Positions 59,968 to 64,000 of a DNA stretch of 64,000 nucleotides are shown piece after piece; positions within the stretch are counted from its first letter, which is position 1; every line of letters begins with the position of its first letter. The stretch is taken from positions 124,001 to 188,000 of the forward strand of contig JAKFVT010000059.1 in assembly GCA_021732005.1 (NCBI GenBank), in the 5' to 3' direction. The stretch comes from Mycobacterium sp. Its GTDB lineage: Bacteria > Actinomycetota > Actinomycetes > Mycobacteriales > Mycobacteriaceae. The notes beneath the pieces are model-generated. The model was not told the origin of the DNA. It made no database searches and saw nothing but the letters and a program-made list of their open reading frames with translations. The position numbers were made by a program, and so were the translations under genes.

Positions 59968-61263
59968 TCAGCGGTCCCGACGAGGGGTGGCCGGTGCCGG
60001 CTCGGAGTCGCTGAAGAACTCCAGAAGGTACCGGCTTTCCTCGATCTGGCCGATCGTGCGCCTGGCCTTCCTGCGGGTGATCAAGATGCCGGCGATCGCG
60101 AACGCCCACACGGCATATTGGACGCACCAGGCCAGCCGGAACGATACGAACGAGTAACCGCCCGCCGCACCGATGATCACGCCCATCGCCTGCATGACCA
60201 ACAATGACGCCAGGAAGCCGCCCATGTTCACCGCCCCCTGCGCGGTGCCCAGCGTCGAGCGGGGGTTGAAGGTGCGGGCGAAATCGAAGCCGACCATCGA
60301 TCCCGGGCCGCCGAACGAGATCACCACGATGAGGACGACCAGAAGCCAGTGCGGCGCGGCGTGTGGCAGGGCGAGCACGACCGTCCAGATGAGCGCATTG
60401 CTGATGACGATGCCCAGCACGATCCACGACCGCCGGTGCGGGTGCCGGCCGGTGATGATGCCGATGAGCACCCCGAAGACGATCGCCGCGACCACCGAGA
60501 TGGTCAGCAGTGTTCCCGCCTCACCGCGCGAAAGATTTTGCGCCACCGTCAGATACGGGACACCCCACATCAGGGCGAAGACGGTGACCGAGAACTGGGT
60601 GCCCATGTGGGTGAAAAATCCCAACCGAGTACCCGGGCGCATCCAGATTGTCTTCACGCTGGCCAGCGTCTCGCGCACGCTGATCACCGGGTCGTGGACG
60701 GTGACGCCGGGCGGTGTGTTCTTCACCAGGGCCAGGGTCAGCACCAGGGACAGCACCCCGAACGCCGCGACGGCCAAATAGGCCCGGGTCCACCCCGACC
60801 CGATCAGCAGCGACATGAACGGCACCGCCGAAAGCACCTGTCCCAGTTGGCCTGAGATGCCGGTCAGCTGGGTCACCAACGGGATCTGGCGCGGCGTGAA
60901 CCAGTGCGGTACCAGTCGCAGCACCGAGATGAACGTGAACGCGTCGCCGAGCCCCACGACCGCGCGCGCGGCGATCGCAGTCGGCAGCGACACAGTCACC
61001 GCCAGGACCAGCTGTCCCGCGACCATCAGCGTCGCACCGGTCACGATCATCTTCTTGGATCCGAAGCGGTCCAGGAGCAGGCCGGCCGGGATCTGTGCGG
61101 ACGCGTAGACGATCACCTGCAGCACGACGAACGTCGAGAGCACGCCGGGGCTCGCCGAGAATCGCTTGGCGGCATCCAGCCCGGAGACCCCCAGCGTGGT
61201 GCGGTCCAGGACGGCCACGATGTAGGCCAACGTTCCCGTCGACCACACAATCCAGGCCCGCAC
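59968..61263 (-). CDS. Major facilitator superfamily transporter
   Basis: This 431-residue protein has about twelve membrane helices, an early motif LDRTTLGVSG, and the MFS cytoplasmic-loop motif LLLDRFGSKKMIVTGATLM between helices 2 and 3, then ARAVVGLGDAFTFIS. The layout resembles the anion:cation symporter or nitrate/nitrite-type subfamilies but I cannot name a substrate. The start is GTG 61263, with AAAGGG 10 bases upstream. Its stop abuts the stop of the convergent ChaB gene. Confidence 0.85.
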   Translation of the reverse strand: MRAWIVWSTGTLAYIVAVLDRTTLGVSGLDAAKRFSASPGVLSTFVVLQVIVYASAQIPAGLLLDRFGSKKMIVTGATLMVAGQLVLAVTVSLPTAIAARAVVGLGDAFTFISVLRLVPHWFTPRQIPLVTQLTGISGQLGQVLSAVPFMSLLIGSGWTRAYLAVAAFGVLSLVLTLALVKNTPPGVTVHDPVISVRETLASVKTIWMRPGTRLGFFTHMGTQFSVTVFALMWGVPYLTVAQNLSRGEAGTLLTISVVAAIVFGVLIGIITGRHPHRRSWIVLGIVISNALIWTVVLALPHAAPHWLLVVLIVVISFGGPGSMVGFDFARTFNPRSTLGTAQGAVNMGGFLASLLVMQAMGVIIGAAGGYSFVSFRLAWCVQYAVWAFAIAGILITRRKARRTIGQIEESRYLLEFFSDSEPAPATPRRDR

Positions 61264-61330
61264 TGTCCGTCACCCTTTCGCCGATTCGCCCCAACCAATC
61301 ATCTCCCGGCGGCGCAAATTGATTCCCGGG

Positions 61331-62131
61331 CTATACCCGGGTTGACGCAGGATCACCGCCGAAGCGTTGTGCCAGCCACACCGGAATGATCGCCAGCACG
61401 GTCAGCGTCGCGGCGACGACGTTGATCACCGGAGCCTGGTTGGGCCGGAACAGGTTGCCGAAGATCCAGATCGGCAGCGTCTGTACCGTCGGGCCCGCGG
61501 TGAACGTGGTGACGACGATCTCGTCGAAACTGAGCGCGAAGGCCAGGATCGCACCCGCCACCAGTGCGCCACGCATCATCGGGAACGTGACATAGCGAAA
61601 CGTCTGCCAACTCGAGGCGCCCAGGTCCGCCGATGCGTCCTCCAGGCCGGTGCCGAGCCGGCGCAGCCGGGCCTGGGTGTTGTTGAACACGATCACGATG
61701 CAGAAGGTCGCGTGACCGACGATGACCGTCGCCAATCCAAGCGTCATCCCCAGCGCCGAGGTGAACGTCGCGTTCAGTGCGATACCGGTGACGATCCCGG
61801 GCAGCGTGATCGGCAGCACCACCAGGAAGCTGATGGTCTGCCGCCCGAAGAACTCGTAGCGCTGTACGGCGAACGCGGCCATGCTGCCCAACAGCAGCGC
61901 GAGAACCGTCGCGCACAAGCCCACCGTCACCGAGTTCGCCAGCGAATGCCACATGCCGTCGCTGGCCCATGCGTCGGCCCACCACCGCAACGTGAAACCG
62001 CTTGGCGGGAAAGCGAACGTCTTCGACGAGTTGAACGCGTTGAGGACCACCAGGAGCAGCGGCGCGTACAAGAAGACGAGCACGAACAGCGTCCAGATCC
62101 GGACCAGCCGGCGCAAGGTGGGCGACAACAT
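61331..62131 (-). CDS. ABC transporter permease (PotC-type)
   Basis: This 266-residue inner-membrane permease has six predicted helices and the cytoplasmic EAA-like loop LEDASADLGASSWQTFRYVT (near 164-183), which docks the ATPase. It is the PotC-like half of a polyamine/2-aminoethylphosphonate-type importer. Its ATG overlaps the stop of the PotB-type gene by one base. No ATPase gene is seen on this side; it may lie beyond the window's right edge. Confidence 0.87.
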   Translation of the reverse strand: MLSPTLRRLVRIWTLFVLVFLYAPLLLVVLNAFNSSKTFAFPPSGFTLRWWADAWASDGMWHSLANSVTVGLCATVLALLLGSMAAFAVQRYEFFGRQTISFLVVLPITLPGIVTGIALNATFTSALGMTLGLATVIVGHATFCIVIVFNNTQARLRRLGTGLEDASADLGASSWQTFRYVTFPMMRGALVAGAILAFALSFDEIVVTTFTAGPTVQTLPIWIFGNLFRPNQAPVINVVAATLTVLAIIPVWLAQRFGGDPASTRV

Positions 62132-62982
62132 CAGACGTTCTCCAATGCGCCGGTGCGCCGCATCGCGAGCAGGTAGAGCACGATCGCCGCCAGCGGGATC
62201 AACGACAGCGCGGCGGCCAGCGGCTGGTTGTTGGCGGTCACCAGCTGGCCGTAGATGATGTTGCCCAGCATCTGGGTTTTACCGCCGACGATCGTCACCG
62301 CGATGTAGTCGCCCATCGACAGCGAGAACGTGAAGATCGAACCGGCCGCGATGCCGGGAAACACCAACGGCGCCACGATGGTTCGAAGGGTGGTGAGGTC
62401 CGACGCGCCCAGGTCGGAGCTGGCGTCGATCAGCGGGTCGGGTACCCGCTCGAAAGCGGCGAACACCGGGATCACCATGTACGGCAACCAGAGGTAGGCC
62501 AGTGTGAGCACGGTGGCGATCAGGCCGTAGCCCGGTGTGTAGCCGGCTACCCAGTGCAGCGGGCCCTCCGGAGACAGCAACATCCGCCAGGCGTAGGCCT
62601 TCACCAGATAGCTGGCCCACAGCGGAGTGGTGACCGCGACGACCAGGGCCAGCCGCACCCGGGGTGAGGCGACCTTGGCCATGTACAGGCCGAGCGGTAC
62701 GGCCAGCGCGATGCAGATCGCGGTGACGCTCAACGCAATCCCGACCGTGCGCAGGGTGGCTGTGCGGAACACCGCATCGGTGACCACCCGCACGATGTTG
62801 TCACTGGTGTAGGAGCGCACCACCGCACCGGTGAAGGTGTCGGTGCTCCAGAAGGCTGAAAGCAGCAGTACGCCAAGCGATCCCAGGTAGGCCACCACCA
62901 ACCAGGCCAGTGGCGGAACGAGCAGGAAGGCGAGACGCAGGCGCCGGCTCACCCCTTGGCTCAGCCCTTGATCTGCTGCCAT
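62131..62982 (-). CDS. ABC transporter permease (PotB-type)
   Basis: This 283-residue permease has six predicted helices, LLVPPLAWLVVAYLGSLGVL near the N-terminus and the EAA loop LIDASSDLGASDLTTLRTIV (near 190-209). It pairs with the PotC-type protein. The start at ATG 62982 overlaps the substrate-binding gene by 22 bases; GTG 62994 or GTG 62951 are alternatives. Order (binding protein, PotB, PotC) is typical for polyamine-type systems. Confidence 0.87.
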   Translation of the reverse strand: MAADQGLSQGVSRRLRLAFLLVPPLAWLVVAYLGSLGVLLLSAFWSTDTFTGAVVRSYTSDNIVRVVTDAVFRTATLRTVGIALSVTAICIALAVPLGLYMAKVASPRVRLALVVAVTTPLWASYLVKAYAWRMLLSPEGPLHWVAGYTPGYGLIATVLTLAYLWLPYMVIPVFAAFERVPDPLIDASSDLGASDLTTLRTIVAPLVFPGIAAGSIFTFSLSMGDYIAVTIVGGKTQMLGNIIYGQLVTANNQPLAAALSLIPLAAIVLYLLAMRRTGALENV

Positions 62983-64000
62983 TTGTCGACCCACTCGCTG
63001 TAGGCCGTGCAGTTGTCACCGCTGCCGTCCACGCATTGCTTCTGCGGGGTGGTCCAGTAGCTGATCTTCTCCGCGTAGGCGGAATCGGTGGCGTGGTAGG
63101 TGTCGCAGAACGTCTTGTCGCTGGTGAACTCGCAGGCCTTGGTCTGCGCGGGGGCCTCACCGAAGTACTCGGCGACCTGGGCGTTCACCTGGGGCGAGGT
63201 GATCCAATCCATCCACTGGTACATGCAATTGGGATTCTTGGCCTTCGACGAGATCATCCAGGTGTCCGACCATCCGGTCGCGCCTTCCTTGGGCAACACG
63301 GTGGCGATCTTGACCTTGTTGTCGGACGTGATCATGTTGGCGATGACCTGCCAGGTGGTGCCGATCGCCGAGGTTCCCGATTCGAAGGCCTGCACCGCCT
63401 TCGTGTAATCCGACCAGTATTCGCCGATGTTGCCGTGCTGTGCCTTCAGTAGATCCACCGCGGCATTGAGCTGGTCCTCGGTCAAGGAGTACGGATTCTT
63501 GATGCCCAGTTCGGGTTTCGTCTTCGACAGATACAGCGCGGCGTCGGCGATGTAGATGGGGGAGTCATACGCGGTGACCTTGCCCTTGTACTCCGGGGCG
63601 CCGGGGAACACTGCACCCCAGCTGTCCGGGGCGCCCTTGACGACGTCGGTGTTGTACATCAGCAGGTTGGCGCCCCACCCGTGCGGGATGCCGTACATCT
63701 GGCCGTTCACCGAGTTCCACGGCTTGTCCTTGAGGAACGCCGAGATGGTCTCGTAGTTGGGTACCAGCTTCGTGTTGACCGGGGCGACGTCGCCGGCGTA
63801 GATCAGGCGCAGCGTGGCGTCACCAGAGGCCGAGACACCGTCGTACTGACCGGTGCGCATCAGTTGCAGCATCTCGTCGGAGGTATTGCCGACCTTGACG
63901 TTGACCTTGCAGCCGGTCTTCTGCTCGAACGGGTGCACCCAATCGACCTTGGGGTCGTTGGACCCGTCCTCGGCGTAGCCGGGCCAGGCGACGAGGTTCA
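62961..64000 (-). CDS. ABC transporter substrate-binding protein (PotD-type), N-terminus cut off
   Basis: This protein is cut by the right edge; the frame stays open to base 64000 (NLVAWPGYAEDGSNDPKVDW leads into the Met at 63938, which is therefore internal). It has the PotD-like pattern FEQKTGCKVNVKVGNTSDEM, YGIPHGWGANLLMYN, VTAYDSPIYIADAALYL and SAIGTTWQVIANMI. Paired Cys residues occur near the C-terminus (KQCVDGSGDNC). Members bind spermidine, putrescine or related compounds outside the membrane. The signal peptide is outside the window. Confidence 0.87.
   Translation of the reverse strand, partial: NLVAWPGYAEDGSNDPKVDWVHPFEQKTGCKVNVKVGNTSDEMLQLMRTGQYDGVSASGDATLRLIYAGDVAPVNTKLVPNYETISAFLKDKPWNSVNGQMYGIPHGWGANLLMYNTDVVKGAPDSWGAVFPGAPEYKGKVTAYDSPIYIADAALYLSKTKPELGIKNPYSLTEDQLNAAVDLLKAQHGNIGEYWSDYTKAVQAFESGTSAIGTTWQVIANMITSDNKVKIATVLPKEGATGWSDTWMISSKAKNPNCMYQWMDWITSPQVNAQVAEYFGEAPAQTKACEFTSDKTFCDTYHATDSAYAEKISYWTTPQKQCVDGSGDNCTAYSEWVDKWQQIKG

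Noticed and set aside
1..64000. CRISPR arrays, tRNA/rRNA genes, insertion sequences, attachment sites or replication origins
   Set aside because: No regularly spaced direct repeats, transposase or integrase motifs, cloverleaf-like segments or origin-type repeats were seen on either strand.

Overview
The window is high-GC actinobacterial DNA and almost certainly comes from a mycobacterium (Mycobacterium/Mycolicibacterium type, probably an environmental species). The evidence is a DosR/DosS pair almost identical to the tuberculosis proteins as I remember them, Rv1738-like and Rv2623-like stress proteins, two Mce-associated membrane proteins, several F420-type luciferase-like oxidoreductases, a mycofactocin-type SDR, three cytochromes P450, and many GTGA/ATGA start-stop overlaps. 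I see no rRNA, tRNA, CRISPR array, transposase or phage gene.

Layout. 0-10.4 kb: a TetR-controlled operon (TauD/TfdA-type dioxygenase, F420-type oxidoreductase, sulfotransferase, TIM-barrel isomerase, DUF1214 protein), flanked by an epimerase/SnoaL pair, an enoyl-CoA hydratase and an acyl-CoA synthetase. 10.4-11.4 kb: a frameshifted DUF559-type nuclease gene bracketed by two copies of a ~60-nt palindromic repeat. 11.4-23.1 kb: a phenylpropionate-type meta-cleavage cluster (IclR regulator, mhpC-, mhpA- and mhpB-like genes, two flavin dehydrogenases, LLM oxidoreductase, SDR, cyclase-family hydrolase, second alpha/beta hydrolase). 23.1-27.7 kb: a patchier accessory stretch with a hypothetical gene, a P450, an amidohydrolase, a TetR gene with two matching palindromic operators, and an aldehyde dehydrogenase with its middle deleted.

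27.7-46.7 kb is the most interesting part: three neighbouring catabolic units whose substrates I cannot name. They are (i) P450 / mycofactocin-type SDR / molybdopterin oxidoreductase on the minus strand; (ii) a long plus-strand operon of SDR, TetR, 3Fe-4S ferredoxin, P450, amidohydrolase, two M24-fold proteins (the second apparently without metal ligands), a crotonase and a double-length CaiB/BaiF CoA-transferase; and (iii) TetR/SnoaL divergent from amidohydrolase/acyl-CoA synthetase. Units (i) and (iii) share a GAGAA-type palindrome, which suggests common control.

46.7-52.2 kb: a possible Cys-containing leader peptide, two Mce-associated proteins, then an acyl-CoA synthetase operon with two unknown proteins, a Bfd-like ferredoxin, a SnoaL-like protein and an SDR. 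52.2-57.9 kb: a DosR (dormancy) locus with acg-like nitroreductase and universal stress protein on plus, DUF1876 protein, universal stress protein, DosR and DosS on minus, and recognisable DosR boxes in front of both units. 57.9-64 kb: an acyl-CoA dehydrogenase, a ChaB/Rho-N protein behind a SigF-like promoter, an MFS transporter, and a polyamine-type ABC importer that runs off the right edge. No gene-free stretch exceeds 300 bases.
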